Assembly (NCBI RefSeq): GCF_946479965.1 | Contig: NZ_CAMLHX010000100.1 | Coordinates: 1-5,431 of the forward strand | DNA: 5,431 nucleotides | Reading direction: 5' to 3' | Origin: an uncultured Mucilaginibacter sp. | Lineage (GTDB): Bacteria > Bacteroidota > Bacteroidia > Sphingobacteriales > Sphingobacteriaceae | In this document: piece by piece, positions 1 through 5,179 of the stretch | Numbering within the stretch: the first letter of the stretch is position 1 | Layout of the letters: every line of letters begins with the position of its first letter | Notes under the pieces: model-generated | Seen by the model: the letters and a program-made list of their open reading frames with translations, nothing else | Told to the model about the DNA's origin: nothing | The model's database searches: none | Translations under genes and position numbers: made by a program

Positions 1-100
1 CATTCTTTAGCACCAGGTTTGATGCAAATACCCCTAAAACCATCAATACAAATACGCCGGTAATTATTAGGGTGCTTATTTTGAGTTCCTTAATCTTCAT
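1..100 (-). CDS. N-terminus of small membrane protein, last visible gene of the ABC operon (cut by window edge)
   Basis: Reading the minus strand from the ATG at 98-100 gives 33 codons without a stop before the window ends, so the gene is partial at its 3' side. The peptide begins MKIKELK and then has an unbroken hydrophobic stretch at about residues 8-31, a typical inner-membrane anchor or uncleaved signal. The ATG lies inside the end of the GntR gene; the two overlap by 11 nt, which suggests translational coupling and membership of the same operon. Short one-helix proteins often follow GntR/ABC operons in Bacteroidota, sometimes carrying an exported beta-helical domain, but nothing beyond the anchor can be seen here. 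Function unknown. The overlap, hydrophobicity and codon continuity make a real gene likely. Confidence 0.6.
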   Translation of the reverse strand, partial: MKIKELKISTLIITGVFVLMVLGVFASNLVLKN

Positions 101-479
101 TATTTTGTTCTTTAAAATTTTCGTCGATAAATTTCTTGTATCTAATTTCAATTTCTTCAAGCGGAATTTCCAGCAAATACATACTGCGCAAAAACACGGG
201 CAGTTCATTTTCCAGGAACCACTCTTTTTTAAAATTCCTCACTTTCTCCATAGCCCGGCCATCCACGAAATAGCCCACCCCGCGTTTATTAGTAATTATT
301 TCCCGCTGTTGTAAAAAGTCATACGCCCTTTGCACGGTGTTCGGATTTACTTCCATCATCACAGCCAGTTCGCGGATACTGATGATCTTGCTTTCCAAAT
401 CCCACTGTTTAAGTAAAATTTGCTCGCAAGCGTATTCCGCTATCTGTAGGTATATCGCCTGGTTGTCTCTAAAATCCAT
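90..479 (-). CDS. GntR-family transcriptional regulator, YtrA subfamily
   Basis: A 129-residue protein, the usual length for the short YtrA branch of GntR regulators. Residues about 8-75 form the winged helix-turn-helix: an N-terminal helix (IYLQIAEYACEQIL), SIRELAVMMEVNPNTVQRAY as the recognition unit (34-53), and the wing ending RGVGYFV (66-72). The remaining roughly 55 residues are a short charged helical dimerisation tail (EKVRNFKKEW, IRYKKFIDENF), with no room for a large effector domain. Its ATG shares one base with the stop of the permease (TAATG), so translation is probably coupled. YtrA-type regulators usually repress the ABC transporter operon they are encoded with; here the regulator is third rather than first. 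The inverted repeat at 2125-2150 is its probable target. The inducing signal cannot be read from sequence; in Firmicutes relatives it is cell-envelope stress. Confidence 0.9.
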   Translation of the reverse strand: MDFRDNQAIYLQIAEYACEQILLKQWDLESKIISIRELAVMMEVNPNTVQRAYDFLQQREIITNKRGVGYFVDGRAMEKVRNFKKEWFLENELPVFLRSMYLLEIPLEEIEIRYKKFIDENFKEQNNED

Positions 480-1276
480 TAAATTTCTTTTTCCTTAAGC
501 CTGATAAAGGCCGTTAGCCATAACGTGATAGGCAAAATATAATTTATAAATGCATCAAAAACAAGTGCCGCTGTATGCGGGAGTCTAATAACGCCTATTT
601 CTGATTTTACCTTGATCATTACATTGCTATAGGGAAAGGCAACATCTACGTTAGAAAAAAAGGAGCTCGCCACTACCAAATTTAGCCCGTAAATTACGCC
701 CAACATCCCGCAAACTACCAATGCAACTTTTACTATGGCTACGCGGTTAAAGTACAAAGAACCTACCAGCATTGCCCCGGAAAAATTTACCCATATGGTT
801 ATTACTCGTTCTACCACACGGTTATTTGTGAAAGAGTAGAGGTAAACATGATCATAAAGCCGTTGATAAAGCGGATTGTTTTTATCTAACCCGTTGTGAT
901 AAGCGGTTACAAAGCTGTAATCCACTAGTCTGAAGAATCCTAAAAAGATGATCAGGAAAAAAAAGCCGGCAATTAAAATGCCGCAAAGCCACTTTTCCAG
1001 CGCCGAGACTGGCAGGGTCAGATAAGCAGCGCCACCGGCATTGGTATTAAAATAGCCAAATACATAGGAGGATAGAACAGTGCCCCCGCCTACAAGGCCC
1101 CATACAAAAGAAAGATTTTGTGCGGCACCGTAATCAATTGCGTATACCGCTGCGGCGTATAGTATAAAGGTAAAGCAAAGTATAAATCCCATCAGGCCAC
1201 CAATTTGTACAGGGCGCTCCAGGATGGTTTTTTTAAGCAGCAGGTTAAATCGGCTTAAGTTTAAAATGTCGTTCAT
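479..1276 (-). CDS. ABC-2-type transporter permease, six predicted membrane helices
   Basis: A 265-residue integral membrane protein. Hydrophobic segments are at about 22-46, 55-77, 95-118, 157-176, 179-204 and 236-258, giving six helices with a lysine- and glutamate-rich C-terminus (RLKEKEI). Between helices 2 and 3 it carries LTLPVSALEKWL (86-97), a motif I recognise from the Bacteroidota permeases that pair with YtrB-like ATPases. Soluble loops are at about 120-155 and 205-235. It starts 9 nt after the ATPase stop and its own stop overlaps the GntR start, so it is the middle gene of a tight operon. It would form the membrane channel, probably as a dimer, energised by the ATPase next door. 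The substrate is unknown; export is more likely than import because no binding protein is present. Confidence 0.85.
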   Translation of the reverse strand: MNDILNLSRFNLLLKKTILERPVQIGGLMGFILCFTFILYAAAVYAIDYGAAQNLSFVWGLVGGGTVLSSYVFGYFNTNAGGAAYLTLPVSALEKWLCGILIAGFFFLIIFLGFFRLVDYSFVTAYHNGLDKNNPLYQRLYDHVYLYSFTNNRVVERVITIWVNFSGAMLVGSLYFNRVAIVKVALVVCGMLGVIYGLNLVVASSFFSNVDVAFPYSNVMIKVKSEIGVIRLPHTAALVFDAFINYILPITLWLTAFIRLKEKEI

Positions 1277-1285
1277 GGTGATAGG

Positions 1286-2125
1286 TTAATTGGTTGGAAA
1301 TAATTGCTTGGCCATTGCCGGATTCTCGGTTACACCGTTAAAGAAATGTTCCAGATTAAGGGCAGAATCTTCGCTGTTAACATTCTCTACAATAACAGAT
1401 ATACCCCTCAACATTTTTTCTGAGTAAAGCACTTTTACGCCCTGGGGAATTTCTGAAACCGTTTTAAAGCAGACCTTATCAGCTATATTATTTATGGACG
1501 AATGCAGCAGCAATTTGCCGTAATCAACTATGATAACCTGATCTATCATGTTCTCAAGATCGCGGATCTGGTGCGTAGAAATAAAAATTATGCGATCTTC
1601 ATCCATTACAGATGCAATTAGTTTCCGGAACTGCGCCTTCGAAGGAATATCAAGCCCGTTTGTGGGCTCATCAAGTAGCAACACTTTGGTATTACAAGCG
1701 AGTGCAAAAGCTATTACGAATTTTTTTTGCTGACCAAAGGAAAGGCTGTTAAGCTTACCCTTAACTTCTACCTCTAATTCCTGCAAATGCCTATAAAAGG
1801 CCTCGCTATCAAACAGAGGATAAAACGGAGCAAATAGATTTTGATATTGTTTTACAGTTAACGGCGGTACATACACGTCTTCGGCTATATAATATACGGT
1901 TTGTAAAAACGATGGCTTGCGGCTTTTTGGCGACATGCCGTTAACCGTAATGCTGCCGCCAACAGGGAATAATGTGCCTGCCATGTTTTTAAGTAAGGTT
2001 GATTTACCCGCTCCATTTTTTCCCAACAAGCCGTAAATGCTTCCGCTTTTTATGGATAGTGTTAAGTCGTCGTATAACAGCTTTTTGCTCGAATAACCAA
2101 ACGATAAATTGTTAAATTGTATCAT
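1286..2125 (-). CDS. ABC transporter ATP-binding protein (YtrB-like)
   Basis: A 279-residue ATPase with all core motifs: Walker A GLLGKNGAGKST (32-43, lysine 41), signature LSFGQQKK (128-135), Walker B KVLLLDEP (147-154) with catalytic glutamate 153, D-loop GLD (157-159) and switch histidine 185 in ISTHQ. The signature is LSFGQ instead of LSGGQ, and the Q-loop position reads IAEDVYVPPLTV, apparently with glutamate in place of glutamine; both occur in this branch of exporter ATPases. After about residue 215 there is a 60-residue C-terminal extension of unknown role. It is the first gene of the operon, and its ATG at 2123-2125 directly abuts the candidate operator. It would sit on the cytoplasmic face, driving the six-helix permease encoded downstream. 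Confidence 0.92.
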   Translation of the reverse strand: MIQFNNLSFGYSSKKLLYDDLTLSIKSGSIYGLLGKNGAGKSTLLKNMAGTLFPVGGSITVNGMSPKSRKPSFLQTVYYIAEDVYVPPLTVKQYQNLFAPFYPLFDSEAFYRHLQELEVEVKGKLNSLSFGQQKKFVIAFALACNTKVLLLDEPTNGLDIPSKAQFRKLIASVMDEDRIIFISTHQIRDLENMIDQVIIVDYGKLLLHSSINNIADKVCFKTVSEIPQGVKVLYSEKMLRGISVIVENVNSEDSALNLEHFFNGVTENPAMAKQLFPTN

Positions 2126-2150
2126 AGTGCATTAGTTAAGTAGTACACTA
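2125..2150. promoter_or_regulatory. Candidate YtrA-type operator of the ABC operon
   Basis: TAGTGCA (2125-2131) and TACACTA (2144-2150) form an inverted repeat with 7-bp arms, one mismatch, and a 12-bp spacer. As I recall it, the Bacillus subtilis YtrA operator is AGTGTA-N13-TACACT, so the half-sites match almost exactly. The right arm directly follows the -7 box and the left arm touches the start codon, a position where a bound repressor would block transcription initiation. A shorter palindrome, GTAGT-AC-ACTAC, overlaps the right arm. Binding by the GntR protein of this operon is an inference. Confidence 0.5.
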
Positions 2151-2180
2151 CAAATGTGGATTTAAAAAATCTTATATCAA
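2151..2180 (-). promoter_or_regulatory. Candidate Bacteroidota promoter for the ABC operon
   Basis: On the minus strand CACATTTG (2151-2158) matches the Bacteroidota -7 consensus TAnnTTTG except for the first base. A TTG at 2178-2180, separated from it by 19 nt, fits the -33 element. Transcription would begin near 2144, leaving a leader of about 20 nt with no Shine-Dalgarno sequence. Confidence 0.4.
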
Positions 2181-2387
2181 AGAATTATTAAAGATTATTT
2201 TAAAGGCCCTGAAATACCAGCTTTCTATAGCAGGCGCTGCCGATGTTGAATTTTCCCAGTTTATTGGCTTACATTAATTGCGGCCGTAGCGTTGATGAGC
2301 ATGGTACTGGAATGGCGATAGTTAGGCAGCTTAAATATATTTTCAATTTCATGACAGTAGATTTTGGGAGATATAATTGTGCTAATA
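2181..2387. other. Intergenic stretch with no callable gene
   Basis: About 200 bases upstream of the ABC operon. Short open stretches exist on both strands: a plus-strand frame closing at a TAA at 2274-2276, and a minus-strand frame closing at 2173-2175. They overlap, lack starts and match nothing I recognise. The stretch may be decayed coding sequence, like the DNA to its right, but no gene is supported. Confidence 0.4.
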
Positions 2388-2590
2388 AAAAAAGCTTAAG
2401 TGACTGTTTGTTAATGATTGCAGACGCCAAACGACCATTCCCACGCTTTCTTTGGCACCGGGGAATGGCAAAGATTGGGCAAGCTTTAATACATTTCCAC
2501 GCACTTTTGCTAATGCCACATCAGGTTCGTCATCGGAAAAACTGAATTTGACCTTCTTTACAAATTCACCTATATCCAGCCAGTCTAAGC
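2388..2590 (-). pseudogene. Unidentified gene fragment, minus strand
   Basis: The minus-strand reading from about 2590 to 2388 is protein-like: it contains LDWLDIGEFVKKVKFSF, an acidic SDDEPDVALAKVRGNVLKLA and a PFPGAKESVGMVVWRLQSL segment with alternating hydrophobic and charged residues. A Met-initiated frame opens at 2636, but its first 16 codons are antisense to the fucosidase-like fragment, so the initiation looks artificial and the piece appears truncated at about 2590. The family is not recognised. The other strand is also open here, so the coding direction is uncertain. AAGCTT hexamers lie near both borders (2392 and 2587) and inside (2481). It may be a fossil of a rearranged gene, or noise. 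Confidence 0.25.
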
Positions 2591-2754
2591 TTTTAGGTAA
2601 AAACGTTAAGAATGTAAAAATGCTGGGGTATACCAAAAAACTGAAATGGCATCAAGACCAAGACGGACTGGTTATTACTTACCCGGAGGGGACTAATTTT
2701 GCCACATCGGTTGTATTTAAAATTGAAAACTTAGGAAAACTAATGGTCGTATAG
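2590..2754 (+). pseudogene. C-terminal remnant of a GH29-like alpha-L-fucosidase
   Basis: About 54 residues in frame with the TAG at 2752-2754 read NVKNVKMLGYTKKLKWHQDQ, then DGLVITYPEG, ending VVFKIENLGKLMVV. The pattern 'vKsVkLLGyd.klkW.qd.dGLvVtlPe......v.ki' is what I know from the C-terminal beta-sandwich of Bacteroidota alpha-L-fucosidases, where it closes the protein. An ATG at 2452 is in frame, but the 46 residues before the conserved part are low-quality (serine- and asparagine-rich) and are antisense to another protein-like reading. The catalytic barrel, more than 300 residues, is absent from the window. I therefore call a gene fossil: only the last domain edge survives, and no active enzyme is encoded. 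Other beta-sandwich glycosidases could end similarly. Confidence 0.45.
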
Positions 2755-3068
2755 GAAAACGCGAATAAAATAACCATTCATTCGTGTTGGATTTTTAAGG
2801 CTTGTGTAATTCGAAGTCCCATTGTTAAAAAAGGGGGTGAGTATTTTGGGAGTAAGAAAACAAGTTACTCGTAAATCTTTAATATATGAATTGATATAAT
2901 ATTAGTTTATTCCTTCCCTATCCACCAAATAGTTTTTAAACAAGATCAAGAAGTTTTAAATATTGTTTACATTTACAATAACGATTAGAGGCTTAGGCAT
3001 CTTTCGAGTGATTCGTTGAATATATAATAATGCTTTTTATAAAGCATTCTATAATAAGGGATTAAGAG
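2755..3068. other. AT-rich intergenic stretch left of the tRNA fragment
   Basis: About 310 bases with no convincing reading frame on either strand, clearly AT-richer than the flanking genes, especially 2870-3060. It contains a weak inverted repeat (TATTGT/ACAATA, around 2960-2980) and a perfect 8-bp hairpin at 3029-3048. If the tRNA fragment to the right marks an integration scar, this would be the terminal DNA of the inserted element. No integrase gene or inverted terminal repeats of a transposon are visible. Confidence 0.4.
3029..3048. repeat. Perfect 8-bp hairpin
   Basis: AATGCTTT, a TTAT loop and AAAGCATT form a perfect stem of 8 bp, 20 nt upstream of the tRNA fragment. There is no T-run on either side, so it is a poor intrinsic terminator. 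It might be a protein-binding site at the end of an inserted element. Confidence 0.4.
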
Positions 3069-3093
3069 CCGGGTTCGATTCCCGCTCTGAGTA
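3069..3093 (+). pseudogene. 3' fragment of a tRNA gene (T-arm and acceptor strand), probable attachment-site scar
   Basis: CCGGG-TTCGATT-CCCGC (3069-3085) is a standard tRNA T-stem and T-loop, followed by seven acceptor bases TCTGAGT (3086-3092) and discriminator A (3093); CCA is not encoded. The last stem pair (49-65) is C-C, unpaired, so tRNA identity seems to begin at position 50. No D-arm, anticodon arm or matching 5' acceptor strand (ACTCAGA expected) is found in the 80 bases upstream. The fragment keeps an intrinsic terminator directly behind it, as tRNA genes often do. Integrases commonly recombine within tRNA 3' ends, leaving such a displaced copy at the far end of the element. The parent tRNA's identity cannot be deduced. 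Confidence 0.7.
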
Positions 3094-3094
3094 C

Positions 3095-3134
3095 AAAGCC
3101 TGATACATGCCCGTATCGGGCTTTGTTGTTTTTT
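3095..3134 (+). terminator. Strong intrinsic terminator behind the tRNA fragment
   Basis: AAAGCCTGATAC (3095-3106) pairs with GTATCGGGCTTT (3113-3124) over 12 positions with one G-T wobble, around the loop ATGCCC. The T-run GTTGTTTTTT (3125-3134) follows. It starts one base after the tRNA discriminator plus C, so it was presumably the native terminator of the tRNA transcript. Confidence 0.85.
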
Positions 3135-3146
3135 AACGTAATTGCG

Positions 3147-3179
3147 GCACAAACGCCCGCCTGTCGGCATGCGTTGTGC
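3147..3179. repeat. Inverted repeat GCACAAACGC / GCGTTGTGC
   Basis: A 9-bp stem with one bulged A (3147-3156 against 3171-3179) encloses a GC-rich loop that can itself fold (GCC-TGTC-GGC). It sits between the terminator and the TTTGGAACAC repeats. No T-run follows, so it is not a terminator. A structured or recombinase-bound site is possible, but nothing proves it. Confidence 0.45.
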
Positions 3180-3188
3180 TGTTCCAAA
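3179..3188 (-). repeat. Inverted, 9/10 copy of the TTTGGAACAC repeat
   Basis: CTGTTCCAAA on the plus strand reads TTTGGAACAG on the minus strand, nine of ten bases of the repeat found at 3275 and 3380-3410. It is the only copy in this orientation and the one closest to the tRNA fragment. Confidence 0.5.
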
Positions 3189-3274
3189 AAATATAAAGCC
3201 TCAAAAATATCGCAAATCGAATGACGGTATTAATTTACTGTTTATGAGCGTTTTAACTTTTTACCCCGAAACAG

Positions 3275-3294
3275 TTTGGAACACTTTGAAACTA
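3275..3294 (+). repeat. TTTGGAACAC repeat plus a degenerate second copy
   Basis: A perfect TTTGGAACAC (3275-3284) is followed directly by TTTGAAACTA (3285-3294), which looks like a decayed tandem copy. The distance to the first copy of the downstream cluster is 105 bp, about ten helical turns. Confidence 0.65.
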
Positions 3295-3379
3295 CTTATA
3301 AGTCAGTAAGATTAGCTGTAAATCTATATTAACTAGTTAATTATAAGCATCTTGAAGTAAGATAAGGTTTTTCATCCAT

Positions 3380-3410
3380 TTTGGAACACTTTGGAACACG
3401 TTTGGAACAC
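3380..3410 (+). repeat. Three tandem TTTGGAACAC direct repeats
   Basis: Perfect copies at 3380-3389, 3390-3399 and 3401-3410, spaced 10 and 11 bp, so all present the same face of the helix. This is the pattern of a cooperative protein-binding array. Two explanations fit: arm-type sites of a tyrosine recombinase that used the adjacent tRNA scar, or activator sites for the DUF1028 gene whose start lies 54 bp downstream. Confidence 0.75.
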
Positions 3411-3429
3411 CAAATTTTTAATGCTGCAC

Positions 3430-3459
3430 TTGTAAAGGGCCGTCTCTGTCCTATCTTTA
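3430..3459 (+). promoter_or_regulatory. Possible promoter of the DUF1028 gene
   Basis: TTG (3430-3432) and TATCTTTA (3452-3459), a 7/8 match to TAnnTTTG, are 19 nt apart, the same spacing as in the ABC-operon promoter candidate. Transcription would start at about 3464-3466, practically on the ATG, which would give a leaderless or nearly leaderless message. Confidence 0.3.
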
Positions 3460-3463
3460 TCAA

Positions 3464-4177
3464 ATGAGAAAACTGAAACAGCTCGCATTAACTTTAAGTC
3501 TGCTTATACTATTAACCAACAGCGCTAAAGCTACCTGGTCAATCATCATAATCGACCCAAAAACAAAGGAAATTGGCATAGCAGGTGCTTCATGTACCTA
3601 TAGCGTTTATGGTATTGGCGGTATTGTACCCGGAAAAGGCGCGGTAGTAGTACAGGCCATGAGTAATAAATCTGCAAGAAATAAAGGTTTACAAATGGTA
3701 CTGGCCGATGCTGCGCCCGACGAAATTCTTAAAGCGCTGAGAGATCCTGATTTTGATCCGGAAAACCAGCAATATGCAATAGTAACCTTAAGTAAAATAA
3801 ATGCACCAAAGGCGTATACCGGCAGAGAAACAACGCCATACAGAGGAAGTATAACCGCTAAAGGCGTATCTGTACAGGGCAATACCTTAAGCAACAAGAA
3901 AATGCTAAATGAAATATTACAGGCTGTACTAAAAGCGCAGAAAGCATTGCTGCCGATACAAGACGTTTTGATGCTGGCTTTGGAAGCCGGTGCACAATAT
4001 GGCGGTGATAACCGCTGCGGCAACAGGAAGGCATCAAGCGCGTTTATTACGGTTGCCAAACCCAACGATGACGCCCGGCATCCGTATATAAATATAATCG
4101 TAAATGAATCAGACTACTCAAGCAACGCTGTTAAGGTATTGCGAAAAAGGTTTGATAGTATGAAAAGAAGCAGATAA
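3464..4177 (+). CDS. Exported DUF1028 (Ntn-hydrolase-like) protein
   Basis: A 237-residue protein. Residues 1-23 are a classic signal peptide: basic MRKLK, a hydrophobic core to about 18, and NSAKA before the cut. From T24 on it matches DUF1028 (Pfam PF06267): TWSIIIIDPKTKEIGIAGAS (24-43), GIGGIVPGKGAVVVQA (50-65), a helical APDEILKAL (84-92), YAIVTL (104-109), AYTG (117-120), GVSVQGN (134-140), and LALEAGAQYGGDNRCGNRKA (171-190) with conserved GGDxR. Cytoplasmic members start MTFSIV, and family knowledge places the domain among Ntn hydrolases, which use an N-terminal nucleophile. Here signal-peptidase cleavage after A23 would expose T24. Location is periplasmic or extracellular; the substrate is unknown, possibly an amide or peptide. 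It is monocistronic and convergent with the SDR gene, with 63 nt and no clear terminator between them. Confidence 0.9.
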   Translation: MRKLKQLALTLSLLILLTNSAKATWSIIIIDPKTKEIGIAGASCTYSVYGIGGIVPGKGAVVVQAMSNKSARNKGLQMVLADAAPDEILKALRDPDFDPENQQYAIVTLSKINAPKAYTGRETTPYRGSITAKGVSVQGNTLSNKKMLNEILQAVLKAQKALLPIQDVLMLALEAGAQYGGDNRCGNRKASSAFITVAKPNDDARHPYINIIVNESDYSSNAVKVLRKRFDSMKRSR

Positions 4178-4240
4178 GCCGGTCTACGTTCTACCAGGCA
4201 TTCCCGACTATAAAATTTCATTTGTTGGATTGAGCCCTGT

Positions 4241-4984
4241 TTACTGACAAGTATAGCCGCCATCTGCAGCAATCAATGCTCCGGTTATGAAAGAGCTATC
4301 ATCTGAGAAAAGGAAACGAACCGTGTTGGCAATTTCTTCTGGTTTACCTATCCGTCCCAGCGGTTGAGCGCTATCCAGCGAAGCATATACTGCAGCTGCT
4401 TCTTGTCCGGACTGGTTAACAAACTGGGCCACTGCCTTATCAAGTAATGGTGTCTGAATCGTTCCGGGGCAAACACAGTTTACCCTTATATTAAATGGAG
4501 CGTAATCGATAGCAGTACTTTTGGTAAGTTGGCCTATGGCTCCCTTGGTCATTCCATACACACTGCTGCTGCCTTTGCCAACGAAACACTGGTCTGAACC
4601 CATCAGCACAATACTTCCTTTCTGCTGTTGTTTCATAAGTGGGATCACGGTTTTTAGCAGATAGAAGGTACCCATCACATTAATGCCCACCAATGTTTCC
4701 AGCTGCTCAAAACTGGTGTCTTCTATATTGGCGAAAAGATGTCGGCCGGCATTTGAAAACAGAAAGTCGATTCTTTTTTCTTTATCATAGATCGTTTTAA
4801 TAGCCTGCTCTATATTCAACCGGTTGCTTACATCGCAATCAATAAAGTAGGGATCTGGTTGTGCAGATGGCGCATTGTCAAGGTTATACACCAGACTGCC
4901 CTCATTTCTTAAGAGTTCCAGAGTGGCTCTACCAATTCCGGTTGTGGCACCGGTGATAACGGTAACGGTATTTTTCCAATTCAT
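4241..4984 (-). CDS. Classical short-chain dehydrogenase/reductase (SDR), NAD-preferring
   Basis: A 247-residue Rossmann-fold oxidoreductase, standard length for the classical SDR group. The coenzyme motif is TGATTGIG (11-18); D36 at the end of the second strand favours NAD(H) over NADP(H). D51-V52 contact the adenine ring in this family, and NAG is at 78-80. The catalytic set is N102 (INVMG), S130 (MGSDQ), Y143 and K147 (YGMTK), all present. PGTIQTPL (173-180) and the C-terminal FITGALIAADGGY are typical of the enoyl-ACP/3-oxoacyl-reductase-like branch that oxidises sugars or small alcohols. The substrate cannot be assigned; sugar-acid or hydroxy-acid dehydrogenases are the nearest guess. 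Cytoplasmic, probably tetrameric. No Shine-Dalgarno sequence is seen. The stop of a possible gene remnant lies 11 nt upstream on the same strand. Confidence 0.93.
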   Translation of the reverse strand: MNWKNTVTVITGATTGIGRATLELLRNEGSLVYNLDNAPSAQPDPYFIDCDVSNRLNIEQAIKTIYDKEKRIDFLFSNAGRHLFANIEDTSFEQLETLVGINVMGTFYLLKTVIPLMKQQQKGSIVLMGSDQCFVGKGSSSVYGMTKGAIGQLTKSTAIDYAPFNIRVNCVCPGTIQTPLLDKAVAQFVNQSGQEAAAVYASLDSAQPLGRIGKPEEIANTVRFLFSDDSSFITGALIAADGGYTCQ

Positions 4985-4995
4985 ATATGTGATTT

Positions 4996-5124
4996 TTATA
5001 CGCCATAGGGAGAAATGCAGGCAACGCCCCCGGAGCTTGTAATGTCGGTTAGGACAAATCCGTATGCAATATAACCGGTTGGAAGTGCATTTTCGTCTAA
5101 TTTGGAGATAATCCGGACTTGTAT
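4996..5124 (-). pseudogene. Possible C-terminal gene remnant upstream of the SDR
   Basis: On the minus strand a frame of 42 codons runs from just after a stop at 5125-5127 to a TAA at 4996-4998. It contains IISKLDENALPTGYIAYGFV and, a few residues later, SSGGVACISPYGV, which reads like the beta-rich end of a real protein, with balanced codon use. There is no ATG, GTG or TTG in frame, so it cannot be translated independently by usual rules. A frame switch near 5125 would extend it into another open minus frame toward 5180. It ends 11 nt before the SDR start, an operon-like spacing. The family is not recognised. If it is not coding, this is simply the SDR upstream region. Confidence 0.3.
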
Positions 5125-5179
5125 TTACATCCTTTGAATGAGGAGTGAGTTAACCGATCACTTAACGTGTCAACTAAGA

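Noticed and set aside
72..314. 80-codon plus-strand frame
   Set aside because: Antisense shadow of the GntR gene.
1548..1733. 61-codon plus-strand frame
   Set aside because: Antisense to the signature and Walker B region of the ATPase.
2272..2352. Minus-strand ATG followed by a signal-peptide-like MKLKIYLSCLTIAIP
   Set aside because: The frame ends after 26 codons with no continuation; most likely chance.
2243..2545. 100-codon plus-strand frame
   Set aside because: Its composition is not protein-like (many His, Arg and Cys), no family is recognisable, and it overlaps the other candidate fragments in different frames.
3015..3093. Complete tRNA gene ending at 3093
   Set aside because: No D-arm, anticodon stem or 5' acceptor strand complementary to TCTGAGT is present, so only the 3' part is supported.
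2985..3170. Minus-strand reading frame of 61 codons across the tRNA fragment
   Set aside because: It contains SGNRTR, the usual artefact of translating a tRNA T-arm backwards, and it crosses the terminator hairpin; not a gene.
3380..3410. CRISPR array
   Set aside because: The repeats are only 10 bp and directly tandem, without spacers of constant length; there are no cas genes.
2181..3463. Insertion sequence or transposase remnant
   Set aside because: No transposase-like reading, terminal inverted repeats or target duplication was found in the gene-poor region.
3607..4065. 152-codon minus-strand frame
   Set aside because: It lies fully antisense to the well-supported DUF1028 gene and its protein matches nothing recognisable.
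4178..4240. Bidirectional terminator between the convergent DUF1028 and SDR genes
   Set aside because: Only a 3-bp GGT/ACC pairing could be found and there is no T-run, so no terminator can be supported.
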